The notes under the pieces were generated by a model. The model did no database searches, was not told where the DNA came from, and saw only the letters and a program-made list of their open reading frames with translations. From Riptortus pedestris (Eukaryota > Arthropoda > Insecta > Hemiptera > Alydidae), in NCBI GenBank assembly GCA_019009955.1, contig CM032230.1, positions 22,153,501 through 22,217,500 of the forward strand: DNA of 64,000 nucleotides, in the 5' to 3' direction. The translations under genes were made by a program, and so were the position numbers. Positions 22,160 through 33,163 of this stretch are shown here, piece after piece. The number at the start of each line of letters is the position of its first letter. Positions within the stretch are counted from its first letter, which is position 1.

Positions 22160-23086
22160 AGCAATTTCCTTCGTGATGTTTAACGATAGATAAATCTACA
22201 TACTGGTAACACAATAGCACCGCCAACATCATGTGAAGAAATACAAACGATAATAAGAAACATCCAGGGAGGAAGCACCTGAAACGTAAATAAATAGGTT
22301 TGCCACCTTCTCACAGGAAAGAAGAACAATTACAGAGATATATCAGAACTTTAATTGTATTGAACACAATTTGCTATATCTAGTACTGTATTTAAAATAG
22401 ATCAGAATACTTTTTACCTCAATCAATCAAATTTTAGTAGTCCAAGAACTTAAGACGGGGGCAGGGCCACAAAAACATATTTACCATAAACATATTTATT
22501 TATCTCATATAATATTATTATATATTTTTTTGGGGGGGCTCAGGTTAGCCATGCGAGTTAAAGCGTTGACCTTTATCTCACATGGTAAACCTAGAGTGGC
22601 GAGTTCGATTCTTGCCTGGGCAAAGGAAATTATTTAGTGACGAAATTCATTAAATAACGTCCTAAAATCCCACCCTGGCTAGAAAAGGGTGGTAACCCGT
22701 CCCGATTAGCCTAAGTTGCAAAAAGTGGACGTTAATAAATAAATAAATAATATATTTTTTGGTTTATTACATAACAGAGTATTTTATATGTAACATGAGT
22801 AGAAGTAGGGGTTCGCTGAAGGCTGAAAAATGCAAATATCTAGGTTAATATTCAAGATAGAGAATAAACGTATATAACAATATTTATGTACATTTAATTT
22901 GCAATACGATTGGTTCAGTACAATTTTTTCATCCGACGTATGTTCGAATTTTCGAAATCCCCTCCTCCATTCCAACCGGTCTAATTTTAGCGGTTAATGT
23001 ACTTGAATCTCATTTTTACATAAAAGGATTAAATACCGAGTTTAGTAACAATCAAACAAAAATTGTGACCGCTAAAGCGTTAACAG

Positions 23087-23118
<32 letters not shown>
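22160..23118 (+). mobile_element. Mic-1 left half, D arm, interrupted by a SINE
   Basis: A decayed left end (CAAGCAATTTCC) near 22160 leads into the D arm (22205-22530). A SINE interrupts at 22541-22749, and the D arm end resumes near 22752 (TTTGGTTTATTACATAACAG), followed by the core from 22829 and (AT)n from 23090. The right arm is absent; the microsatellite instead joins a reverse-strand copy. Confidence 0.75.
22541..22749 (+). mobile_element. tRNA-derived SINE, full length
   Basis: The first 90 bases fold like a class II (leucine-type) tRNA: GCTCAGG pairs with CCTGGGC as a seven-base acceptor stem, and GGCGA-GTTCGATTC-TTGCC makes the T arm with a B box. The A-box region is TTAGCCATGCGAGTTAAAGC. 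A unique body follows (ATTTAGTGACGAAATTCATT, then GGTGGTAACCCGTCCCG) and the tail is repeated TAAA. It is not a functional tRNA gene, since a long unique body and A-rich tail follow with no terminator. Relatives lie at 31.4, 42.7, 52.9, 59.4 and 60.4 kb. Confidence 0.88.
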
Positions 23119-23125
<7 letters not shown>

Positions 23126-23337
23126 TTGTTACCGCTCTGGCGGTCGCAATTACTGATATTTAGTACTTTCATATAAAAGGAGAAATCAAATTCGTTAATG
23201 GCTGAAATCGGACCAGGGGGAGAATTTTGAAAATTCGAAATATCACCATTACTATACGTCGGATCCAAAAATTGTATAGAACTAATCTTAATCCAAATTA
23301 AATGTACTACAAAAATGTAATATACATTTACTCTCTT

Positions 23338-23390
<53 letters not shown>

Positions 23391-23855
23391 TTATACATAC
23401 ATTTGGAGTTTTCAGCCTTCAGTATACCCCACTTCTACTCATGTTACATAAACAATACTCTGTTATATAATAAACCACATTACTCGAAGCTTAAATACCA
23501 CATATTATTAACAAGAGACCTTTATTATACGAGGTACATGCAAATTATTTTTTGGTGACCCACCCGTCCCCGTTCAAAGTTCTTGGACTACTACAATTTG
23601 ATTGATTGAGATAATTATTCTGATTCATTATACATTACAGAACTAGATATAGTATCTAGTTTTCAATAAAATTAATCTGTTATATTCTGATATATTTCAG
23701 TAAATGTTTTTCTTTCCGGTGTGAGGTTGGCAGACCTGTTTTATATTACATACGGTTTTTTTCGGGAGGTTCAATTTTTCCCGTTATATAGATTTATTTA
23801 TTGTTAAACTTCAGGGGGGGGGGTGCTTAGTTGACGCAGAAAATGCGTGACACTT
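23119..23855 (-). mobile_element. Mic-1 left half, D arm, head-to-head with the previous copy
   Basis: After the shared (AT)n come TTACCGCTCTGGCGGTCGC, the reverse core, a second (AT)n at 23341-23388 lying between core and D arm (an unusual position), the full D arm (TTATATAATAAACCACATTA to TTCCGGTGTGAGG), and a decayed left terminus near 23840 with a run of nine G. Confidence 0.75.
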
Positions 23856-23859
23856 TTTC

Positions 23860-24350
23860 TGTTATCAGCTATCAATGGACATTAAAAGAAATTTTGAAAA
23901 TCGTTCCGTTACGGAAAATCCTCTAATAACACGTATAGTGAAGCATAGCTGAGTCATAAAGTCAAGGGGTGAACTATGAGGGAGAGGAGAAAGATGGTTA
24001 AGAAGGGTTTGAGAGTGGTTGGAGCGATTAGCATAACAGCTCTGGGGGCCCCACACTCACAGCTCATTCTGCGGTTATTAGGCCTGCGAAAAGTTTGGGA
24101 GGAGCCCTAGCTAATACCTAAAGCACTCCCTTTGTTCGCCACAATCAAAACACCAGCCCTTTCACGGCAGGAACCCAATTACCAAAGCCTCACTACCTTT
24201 CAAGCACCGGGAGTGATGGCTGAAGGTGACGCCAATGGGAAAGGTGTCCTACCTACCGGTAGAGCGTTTTCAAATTCCGTTCTCATGAACAGCATAGATA
24301 TGCACCAGGCTCAGAGGGTGAGAAAGGTAGGATTTAGAGAAGAAAAATAA
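23860..24350. other. Mic-1 right-arm scrap, then GC-richer unassigned DNA
   Basis: 23868-23930 matches a + strand right arm (CAATGGACATTAAAAGAAATT). 23940-24350 has higher G+C than most of the window and short open frames on both strands, but no recognisable protein family. Confidence 0.4.
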
Positions 24351-24353
24351 AGT

Positions 24354-24780
24354 CCTTTACGAAAGGGCTGCAGAAACTGATAAATAAACTGGGGTTGCAC
24401 AATAGATGAATCAAACATACTTATAAGACAACACCACCGCGAATATTAAATGAATAAGCACATACTGTAATGAGAAATCTAAAATTGTAATAACCTCGAA
24501 AGGAAAGCGTAATTGTAATCAGACAAGTCTGCCAACCGCTAAGAACTGAACAGATAAATAGAAATATCCTTCACCGGAAAGAAAAATAATTACTGAATAT
24601 AACTAATTACTATATCTGGTACTGTCATTTATAATGAATCAGAATATTTATCTTAATTACTTAAATTTAAGTAGTCCAAGAACAAAAGGAGGAAGGAGGG
24701 GAGGATCAACAGAACGTATTCGTATATGTATCTATGCATATCTAACAAAGTAGAAGTTCAAATAAAACAATATTAGGTAT
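24354..24780 (+). mobile_element. Mic-1 left terminus and D arm
   Basis: GTCCTTTACGAAAGGGCTGC at 24354 is a diverged terminus. The D arm follows to CTAACAAAGTAGAAG near 24770. Core, microsatellite and right arm are missing. Confidence 0.7.
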
Positions 24781-25129
24781 ACATAAAAGGTGAGAAATAG
24801 GTTAAGTTACTAGGCATAATACTAATAAAACTTTTACATAGAACAGAAATACGATAGTCTCACATGAAATAAAATGGTTAACTTACAATTTCTATTATCA
24901 ATTCAAATCATATGTAATTGGAAGATTAAGAAGTAAATCGTAAACATTTAAAACGAAAGAACATAAAATTAAGAAAGCATGGATGGAGAGTGCATCCGAC
25001 AGGAATTTCGTAAGGTATTTAACCTATTTCAAATAGTTAGGTGATTAAGGAAACAACTAAAACAGCATATTACTGATCACAATTCCTCTACAGGAAGTAG
25101 GGTTCTTGTATTTACAAGATTGGTTCTAT
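24781..25129. other. No gene seen
   Basis: AT-rich DNA with no recognised feature. Confidence 0.35.
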
Positions 25130-25346
25130 AGAAGACGATATTTACTCGTTTTAAGTAAAAGGAAAAATCAAGTTCGTTAATGGCTGAAATCGAACCAGTG
25201 AGAGAGGGGGGTTTAGAGGAGAGGACTTTCGAAAAATCCAAATATCTCCATTACTATACGTAACTTTTCGGTTTTCGTGAAATTTCTCTCTTGTAAAACT
25301 TCAAGTGGGGAAATCTGCTTAGTTTACGCAGCCCCTGTCTCTTAGT
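25130..25346 (-). mobile_element. Mic-1 core joined to left terminus
   Basis: Reverse core (GTTAATGGCTGAAATCGAAC, G-rich tract, CCATTACTATACG) jumps directly to the end of a type A arm (TTTCGGTTTTCGTGAAATTTC) and the left terminus up to CAGCCCCTGTC. Confidence 0.7.
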
Positions 25347-25589
25347 TATATTATACTTATTTATATATTTCCTGAGTGAAGTAGCCCTTGCGAGGGGGGA
25401 GTTGATTTTCTACTTGCCTCGTACAGAACTATAATAAATACATTTATAGCAATTATCTCCTATGCAATTTTATTTGTTTATTAAATAAGAACATTCTTGT
25501 AAGAAAAATTAATAACGAATGAGTGAAAATAGTTTATTCAATCTAACGTCGATATTCTGGGACGGCGGAAGTTAATTATAATGCAGACA

Positions 25590-25912
25590 GAGGAAAAATG
25601 GCCTCACTTCCACATTAACAAATTTTAATTGAAGCGACAGAGCGCTTTCGATGAAGTGCATCATCGACAGTGCAATGTTGAGTAAGTAATTTATCTCTAA
25701 CATTTTTTTAAAGAAAGGATTAAATAGTCGAATAAATAATAATAATAAAATCAGAACAATGACTTTTATTATTTTTTATTGTTCTGACATCACGGTTTAA
25801 TTTGTTATTATTTAGTACTATGAAAGATAGTGTTTAATGGATTGTGTTATTAGTAATACTTTTTAACTGTTAGAGATAGGTTACTTATGGTTTTGGTGAG
25901 TCAATACGGCAC
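25590..25912 (-). repeat. Dispersed repeat, inverted partner of 8.8-9.1 kb
   Basis: See the partner at 8770-9128. This copy lacks the tandem 31-bp duplication and carries an extra internal palindrome near 25745-25790 (AATCAGAACAATGAC and its complement). It has no Mic-1 insertion, so it serves as an empty-site comparison for the copy at 9129. Confidence 0.75.
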
Positions 25913-26179
25913 TCATTTTTCCTCTACCAGCCAAGATTATTTAGTATTGTTAATAAACATACTATCAATTTACTCATAGTTATGTCAATAACTGATATAA
26001 CAGTGATTTTCTGATAAAACACTTCTGTAAATTTCCTGAGTGCTTCACTGCAATCATAGAATCAAATTCTATCCACAACAGGCCATCGGTTTGTTGTTTT
26101 CATAACTGACTTTTGGAAAAGTTAATTTTCGTTTGAAATCAGTGCACAGTCATGTATGAGATAGGTGGAAGTCTGTTTA

Positions 26180-27260
26180 GTAGTAAAATCGCACGGTCTT
26201 ATGGATTTATTAGTCAGTTTAAATATACGTTAATTAAGCCATGTCCTGTTAATAATTGTTTTGTGTCAGTAGGTGTTTCTTCGGGGTCGGGACTGAAAGT
26301 CTTTAAATGTTGTCCTTTATTTGATTTTGTCCAATGTTGTTCTCATTTGATAATGTTGTTTTTTTATAAATTATATATATATATGTATATAAACCTTATT
26401 GCTCTCTTGTGCAATTTAAATATAAAATATGAATTTTTGAGTTGCCCCAGTGCATACGTAACCTGCAAATTAACCAATTTTGGAAATGGCCTAATAATTG
26501 AGTTTCCAAAGAGATTTTCTTAACGCATTTCAACAAGAAACAAAGCGATTTTAGTTCCTTAGTGCATTCTATAATAATACCAAACCCACCCAAGGGTGTT
26601 GTCCCAAGTTAGGTCTAGAGATCATCCGCTCTGCTGACACCATAAACATCAGCGTTTATTTCCTTAATAATCCCTTACTCTTTTCCTCTCCTTGTCGTTT
26701 CCCCAGCAGCTGTAGCCTGTTACTCAGCTTCAATGTAATTGGGGGACTCGGGAAATAGATCACGAGTTAAAGTACTAGACTTCATTATAATTTGGGTAGC
26801 AGTTTAAATTAAAATCCTAAGTTTTCAAAATTGAGGGAAATAAATCACACTTGAAAATGAAAACTTCTGCTAAGCCCTCATATTCGGGCGCCAGTTAAGT
26901 ACGAAGTAGGCGTGGAAGCCTTTTTAAAAAGCATTGTTATCGATAACAACACTTACAAACTTAAAATTGAGCAGAGTAACAGGCTACAGCTGCTGGGGAA
27001 ATGACAAGGAGAGGAAAAAAGGAATGGATTATAAAGGAAATAAATGCTGAGATTGAGATGTCAGCAGAGCCGGATGTTGTCTAGACTAACTCCAGACCAA
27101 TCCTTAAAAGTACATCATGGCAACAACATTGGACAATAACAAATAAAGGGCAACATTTAAAGACTTATATTAGGAAAATTATTAACAGGACATGGCTTAA
27201 TTAAAGTGTATCTAATCAAATTTAAACTGACTTATAACTCATTATGACGTTGCGATTTTA
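26180..27260. repeat. Foldback (large imperfect inverted repeat)
   Basis: The left arm 26180-26350 plus 26600-26735 is matched, inverted, by the right arm 26960-27255. Matching strings include TTAAGCCATGTCCTGTTAAT / ATTAACAGGACATGGCTTAA, TTTAAATGTTGTCCTTTATT / AATAAAGGGCAACATTTAAA and CCAGCAGCTGTAGCCTGTTA / TAACAGGCTACAGCTGCTGG. About 250 bp (26350-26600) occurs only in the left arm and looks like a later insertion. The loop (26736-26959) contains TTATCGATAA. The 123-codon ORF from 26152 lies across the left arm and its insertion and has no protein family resemblance. No transposase is seen. Confidence 0.8.
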
Positions 27261-27890
27261 ATGGTAAAACGTCTTGAATATTATTCATAACTATCCTGAA
27301 GAAATGTTTGCTTAAATCAGTGTAGCCATTGGAGTGTTAGGAAATGAGTGTAGAATCTCTAGTTTAGCATTTTGGTAAATGTATTAAAAGGGCATTTGTG
27401 AAAGATGCAGTGGTGATGAATGCTAGCAGCATATTGAGGGCTAGAGGTGAGGGCAGAGAGACTGGCAGCTAGGGGAAAATTGAAATGGATTTGTGCCGAG
27501 CCCGACAATAAGGACTGCCTCGAACCACTCTCCAATTCAGGAGCCTCTTCCCCTTTCAACACCTACACTTAAAAGCTCTACCCACATTATCTTCCATCCT
27601 TTTCCTCCGTCTCATGGACTCCCTATTTCAGAAAGGCTTCCTACATTCACTTTTATCGCATTAAATAATCACCTTGACAGAGTCTCCAAGCACAAAAGCC
27701 TAACATAAAAACCTCACGCAATATGCCAATTGGAAAAAAATATATAAATATAATACAATATATACAAAAATGTATCTTCATGTGAAGGTTTTCATGATAT
27801 TGTTGACGGAGTAAACTTTAAGGTCAAATCTATGAGAAATTTGTACGTGGTAACAGGCATCCAAACTTTCAGCAGATTGTTCCAAATATA
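27261..27890. other. No gene seen
   Basis: Moderately complex DNA; a GC-richer patch at 27430-27680 gives short ORFs on both strands without recognisable features. Confidence 0.35.
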
Positions 27891-27891
27891 T

Positions 27892-28437
27892 TGTTACGTT
27901 TTATTACTAAACCAGTAATAAACGTTGTTAATAAGAGTTTATGGATTGCAAAATTAAACACTCACAAGTTTCACAGTTTTTATCACTGCACAATTTATTT
28001 TACAAGGCACATTACACTTGGTAATTATTCTTAATTACTACTCACAGTATACACTGATAACGTCACTGTTCTTCAGATTACACATTCCAATAATTCACTC
28101 ACGGTCACTGGAGTACACCAAAAGACAGCACTGCACTGGCCTTTGGCACTAAACTGTTAACAGTCACGGCACAACACTGCTCTTCTTATAAAACCACTTT
28201 ACCGCACTGCACTGAGTCGCACTGTAGCACTATATGAGCACTTGAGAAGAAACTAACTAGCTTGCGCTTTATGTAGGTCGTCGGCATACATCAAAGAGGA
28301 ATTGCCTGGACCCTTCGACGTCTGGACTGAAAGGCACTAGTACTAGGCTCGGCCCTCTGTCGGCTTCTTTAAACTACCGCGCACTTCCCAAATACGCGAC
28401 TCTCTGATAATCCTTCATGTATTTAATTTTCGCAACA
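27892..28437 (-). mobile_element. Solo LTR, gypsy-type, with ATAT target duplication
   Basis: The 546-bp stretch begins TGTTACG and ends GCAACA, is flanked on both sides by ATAT, and has no internal retroelement sequence. On the minus strand it reads TGTTGCG... with a TATA-like TTTTATAAGAAG, several CAGTGCAGTGC motifs near a likely start region, and AATAAATTGTGCAGTGATAA near the end as polyadenylation signal. A four-base AT-rich duplication fits gypsy-type integrases. It is more GC-rich than its surroundings and well preserved, suggesting a recent insertion and LTR-LTR recombination. No second LTR was found in the window. Confidence 0.78.
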
Positions 28438-28539
28438 ATATAAAGAAACTAAGTTTTAAAAGTGGTACAAAGGAATTCTTCCAAGGTAAGAAGTTGACAA
28501 AACTGTTTATTTATATTTTATAGATACTTCCCATCGGAA

Positions 28540-28962
28540 GGTTTCTTATTACCGCTTGCATTTATTCATTTAGTATTAACGGTGGTGTTTTGTTAGCAGT
28601 ATCCAGATTTCTCTATTATTAAACTTCACGACGGAAATCTGCTTAGTTTAAGCAGCCCCTGCGTGACGGACTTTTACTGTGTGAGCAAATACGTTCTGTA
28701 CATCCACCCATAATGTGTGATATTCAGATGTACATCAGTAATTATTTTTCTTTCCGGTGAAGAATATGTCTATCTGTTCAGCTCTCAGTGGATGGCACAC
28801 TTATTTGTTTACAATTCATAAGCTGTTTCCTTTGGGAGCTTATTAAAAACAAATGAACGATTCCTCATTACTGTTTGTATTTACTCACGATCGTGTTAAG
28901 TGTTAGCAGTATCAGTTCACGTGGGAAATCTGCTCAGTTCATGCAGCCCCTGCGTGACGGAC
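28540..28962 (-). mobile_element. Two tandem Mic-1 D-arm left ends
   Basis: 28540-28671 and 28700-28962 each carry part of a D arm (GTTTGTATTTACTCACG-type) leading to a left terminus ending CGTGACGGAC, followed by T runs. They are in the same orientation and lack cores and right arms. The first retains less of the D arm. Confidence 0.75.
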
Positions 28963-29079
28963 TTTTTTTTTTTTGGATATCATAGAAACAAATAAAGTTC
29001 GTTCTGAAACATTTTATTATTCAGTGCGTTCGAGCGGATATCACGTTTATCATTTTCAAATATACTAATTTTCAAATAT

Positions 29080-29505
29080 CTCTGGAATATGCTGGATGGT
29101 AGAGGAACCAATTGATCAGGATCAATAAGAAGGCCAAGTCCTCTACTGTTTTTTAATATAATGCAGAGTGCACTTTCGGAGTCAACGCTCCATCCTCAGT
29201 GCGGTTCATGCTGTGCCACCGTTGGATTCCAGCCATGGTAGAGGATGGAGCGTTGACTCCGAAAGTGCACTCTGCATTATATTAAAAAACAGTAGAGGAC
29301 TTGGCCTTCTTATTGATCCTAATCAATTGGTTCCTCTACCATCCAGCATATTCCAGAGATATCACTGCAGCTTCGCCAAGCTATGGCTGGAATCCAACGG
29401 TGGCACAGCATGAACCGCACTGAGGATGGAGCGTTGACTCCGAAAGTGCACTCTGCATTATATTAAAAAACAGTAGAGGACTTGGCCTTCTTATTGATCC
29501 TGAAT
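29080..29505. repeat. Nested near-perfect inverted and direct repeats
   Basis: A block of about 120 bp (with GGTAGAGGAACCAATTGATC, TAGAGGACTTGGCC and GAGTGCACTTTCGGAGTC) occurs at about 29085-29197, inverted at 29243-29358, and again (about 80 bp) in the latter orientation at 29425-29502. A second block of about 40 bp (GGATTCCAGCCAT and neighbours) at 29198-29237 is inverted at 29384-29423. Divergence between copies is very low. The 81-codon ORF from 29168 is a product of this structure. It may be a recent template-switch rearrangement, a foldback element, or an assembly or read artefact. Confidence 0.85.
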
Positions 29506-29949
29506 TTTTAAATACTTTGATTATTCAATTTATTAGGGAGTACTGCGACGTTAGATTTGTAACCAATCATCAATGACGAACAAATATGTTTTATAGTTTC
29601 TCATAAAATATTAATAAATACGGGAAACTGAAAAAAATATGAAAATATTACAATGTGATGGCGTTGGAATATCATATATTTGATAACACTAAAGTGCAAG
29701 TATTTATGGAAATGTCTACGACCGCTGTAAAAAGAAAACCCCTTATTCAAAAGAATAAAACGGATAATTTATAAATACCACTAATAAAATAGATAGATAT
29801 TTCTGAAATAACAAGGAACCATTATTAGAATCATTCGGATTTATTTTAGGTAACTTATTAGGCGAAGGTTTTTTATGATTCGGTTAAAGTACACAAATCT
29901 CAACTTTGTTAAAAAAAAAAAACTTCATTCTCGATGTGTAAACTTACAA

Positions 29950-30830
29950 AATAATGTAGATTATTTGGTACTTCCATTCTTTAACCTGACTTGGCTAGCT
30001 AATAAGAAATACATAAAGCAAATCGTTAATTGCACTAACTCTGCAGTTAATTAAAGAAATTATTTAAAGACTGATCAATACCTTAACTTAATATAAAGTG
30101 CACTTTTTAAAAAAGAAACGTGCTGGACATTGGAAGGCAGTTTTATTAAGAAAAACACAAACAGGTCTTCCAATATGTATCAGTGACACAAGTCTTTCAG
30201 AGCAAGAGCTCAATCGTTGGGGACCCTGTCATATAAAAAATATGCATCCCAAATACCATAATACCACTACAAGACAAGGCTAGCTATAAGTAATAAATTA
30301 ACACCTCCTTAATTGCACTAAAGCTGCAGTTATATAATAAAATTTATTTAGGACTGATTGATCCGTTAACTTAAAAAAGTGAGCCTTTTAAAATGAAAAG
30401 TGCTGGACGTTGGAAGGCAGTTTTATTAAGAAAAATACAAACAGGTCTTCCACTATTTATCAGCGAAAAGCATTTTACAGGAAGAGCTCAATCGTTGTGG
30501 TCCTGTCAACACAAAAGCAACAAAAAAAATATGTAATAAAAGGAAGGTAACAACCTACATGTTACATTTTCGTCGTCTACTAGGTAGGATCAATTAACAT
30601 TTGAAAACTTTTTTCGAAAATAGCATCTTGAGGATCACCTCAATAGCTGATCTCTCTCAATCTGCTAAAAGGAATAGATTATTTGATACCACCATACTTT
30701 AATCCTCCTTGGCTAGCTAATGAGTAATAAATTAGTTTTAATTGCATTAGTTACTTTTTTAATTGCACTAATAGTAAAGTTATATGAAAAAAATATTTAA
30801 AGACTGATTCATACGTCAGCATAATAAAAC
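29950..30830 (+). repeat. Tandem duplication of about 290-bp units
   Basis: Three diverged copies start near 29955, 30280 and 30680. The second unit repeats GTGCTGGACRTTGGAAGGCA, CAAACAGGTCTTCCA and GAGCTCAATCGTTG of the first; the third keeps CTTGGCTAGCTAAT and TATTTAAAGACTGAT. A Mic-1 right arm lies between units two and three. Confidence 0.7.
30566..30671 (+). mobile_element. Mic-1 right arm only
   Basis: TTTTCGTCGTCTACTAGGTA through CACCTCAATAGCTGAT to AATCTGCTAAAAGG. The terminal palindrome is broken. It lacks the rest of the element. Confidence 0.7.
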
Positions 30831-31084
30831 ATTGCCGTTTCATTATGTACTCAGATAAAACCACTGAATAGAACGCAAGTCTCGATGTAAATCGATACAA
30901 ATTCCTTCAACCAGGTGATGCGTAAACTAAGATTTACTACTTGCTGGACACGCAAGCTAGCCTCGCATATTTTCCATTCTACTTGTAATAAAAATATGTA
31001 AAACGGACTTGCGATTCACGTTGAATATGAGATTTAAGTGATTCAGATGCTCATAGAATTATATTAGTAAAAAGGTAAGCAGGA

Positions 31085-31380
31085 AGCTGACAGCACAGCA
31101 AATGTCTCGGTTAATATTCCGCTAAGAGAAAACATGTATAGAACAATAGTGGAATATTATATCTACGACACACTCCCGATATGTCATACTTCGGTAGAGT
31201 CAAAAGATGGAGATCCTTATTTAATATTTTCAATTCACCCCTTCTTTGAAATCTCCCCTCGTTGCAGTAGGAAAACCACATGACGTATACAAGATTCATA
31301 CCTGACGATTCGCAAACGGCTTAGGTAATGTAAAATGAGTAGGAGTAGAGGTATATTTAAGACAAGAAATTAAATACAAT
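31085..31380 (+). mobile_element. Degenerate Mic-1 core
   Basis: AAATGTCTCGGTTAATATTC, GTATAGAACAATAGTGG and a C-rich tract near 31237-31260 follow core order, but termini and microsatellite are absent. A second core start (ATCTCTCGATTAATACTAC) lies near 31380. Confidence 0.45.
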
Positions 31381-31412
31381 CTCTCGATTAATACTACAGT
31401 AAGACAAAATTT

Positions 31413-31530
31413 TATTTATTAACGTCCTCTATTGAAGATAAGGTTAATTGGGAGGGGTTATCAATAAGTTACCATCCTTGAATAGCCAGGGTAGGATCTC
31501 ATTCGGCAATTCGCCATTAAATAAATTTGT
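31413..31530 (-). mobile_element. SINE, truncated 3' part
   Basis: It begins TTATTAACGTCC, matches the SINE body through AGTTACCATCC and TTAAATAAAT, and stops before the tRNA-like head. More diverged than the other copies. Confidence 0.65.
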
Positions 31531-31587
31531 ACAGGCACAATATCCTGCAGACCTCTTAAGGGTTGGATACTAGCAGAAGAAAAAAAA

Positions 31588-31993
31588 GTCCGTCACGCAG
31601 GGACTGCGTAAACTAAGGAGATTTCCCACGTGAAGTTTTACGGGATCTCTAAACTTAATCACGAGGGAAGAACAGTTCGGCCGCCAGAGTTCTCTTCGGA
31701 AAGTACCGAAAAGCCGACTCCTGCCGACCACACACAGAATACAGATGCAAATATCTCGGGTAATATTCAAGATACAGATAAAATGTATAGAACAATATTT
31801 ATAGTAAATTTAATTTGCAATAAGATTGATTCATAAAATTTTCAAAACTCCTCCCCTCTAAACCCCCTTACCCCTGGTCCCATTTCAGCCATTAACGAAC
31901 TTGATCTTCCTTTTTACATAAAACGATTAAATTCTGAGTTTGGTAACTATCAAACAGAAATTGCGACCGCTAGAGCGTTAAAAGACAAAAATC

Positions 31994-32048
<55 letters not shown>

Positions 32049-32173
32049 TTTGAACAGACCTCATTTTCGTCATCTTCTGGGTAGAATAGATGGACATTTG
32101 AAGAATTTTTTCGAAACTCGCGTCATGAGTACGACCTCAATAACTGATTCCCCTTAAGGGAAATCTGCTAAAA
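31588..32173 (+). mobile_element. Mic-1 element, complete, type B arm
   Basis: Left terminus at 31588 after eight A, shortened B arm, core from 31745, C-rich tract near 31850, TTGCGACCGCTAGAGCG near 31960, (AT)n at 31993-32044, right arm, terminal palindrome, CTGCTAAAA at 32173. Confidence 0.85.
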
Positions 32174-32185
32174 ACAATTTTGAAT

Positions 32186-32312
32186 ATACATATATTAAGT
32201 AGTACCTGTATTTTTACAACCCTGAAGAAGCATAAATTAGTATTCTCGTAATATTGGCATAAAATAATTTTTTTTTCACGAACATTGACCAGAACTCCAA
32301 GAAACAATAACA
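32186..32312 (+). repeat. Single arm of the 44.8/35.5-kb foldback family
   Basis: ACAACCCTGAAGAAGCATAA, CTCGTAATATTGGCATAAA and GAACATTGACCAGAACTCC match the right arm at 45.3 kb. The arrangement (CCTGAAGAAG, then CTCGAAATATTGG) resembles the 3' motif of Penelope-like elements, but no coding region is attached. Confidence 0.6.
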
Positions 32313-32524
32313 TCATACATAAATATAAAACAAAATGAATAATAATGTTAAAAAATTAAATTTATTGATTTTTTTTCATTATTTATAACAATTAATATAA
32401 CTATTTTCGTTTATTGATTATGTGACCCTTCATACACTCTCCATATCCTCCGATCTATCGATTAATCCATTGTACTGTAAGCTATTGAATGGGTAGTTTG
32501 ATCCGGCGTTTATTCCGTTGTTAG

Positions 32525-32645
32525 CATAGCAGATTTCACTTAGGGGAAATAATCTATTGAGGTCGTACTCAATACGCCATTTTTTGAAAAATTTCCTCAA
32601 ATGTCCATCAAGCCTAACAAGGAGATGAAGAAAAAAAGTCCTCTT

Positions 32646-32708
<63 letters not shown>

Positions 32709-32910
32709 GATAAAGCTCTAGCAGTCGCAAGTTTTGTTTGATTGTAACCAAACTAGGCATTTCAACGTCAAATGTAAAACTAAAGGTAAACTTGGCTAAT
32801 GTCTGAAATTTAACAACTGGGCGGAGAAGTTTAAAGGAGGGAATTTCGATAACGGTTAATAACTAATTATGCGTAGGATCGAAAAAGTGTAGTTGCGTCC
32901 TAGAAGAAGT
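32525..32910 (-). mobile_element. Mic-1 copy, right arm to core
   Basis: Right arm 32525-32645, (AT)n 32649-32706, then a diverged core (CTCTAGCAGTCGCAAGTTTT, ATGTCTGAAATTTAACAACTG). The left half is lost. Confidence 0.7.
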
Positions 32911-32985
32911 ACAAAAATGTATTAATAAAGTAAAATGAATAATAATGTTAAAAAATTAAATTTATTGATTATTGATCGTCATTTT

Positions 32986-33107
32986 TTTAGCTGATTTCCC
33001 TTAAGGGAAATCAGCTATTGAGGTTGTACTGACGGAATTTTCGAAATTGTTCTTCAAATGTCCATCAATCCTACCTAGTAGATGACGAAAATGAGGTCCG
33101 TTCAAAA

Positions 33108-33163
<56 letters not shown>

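Noticed and set aside
22541..22640. Apparent tRNA-Leu gene with good acceptor and T arms
   Set aside because: It continues into a conserved non-tRNA body with an A-rich tail and recurs at five other places, so it is a SINE head.
26152..26523. 123-codon ORF
   Set aside because: It lies across a foldback arm and its insertion, has no recognisable motif, and is not preserved in the opposite arm.
29168..29413. 81-codon ORF in a GC-richer segment
   Set aside because: It is generated by the nested inverted repeat; both orientations of the block are open by chance.
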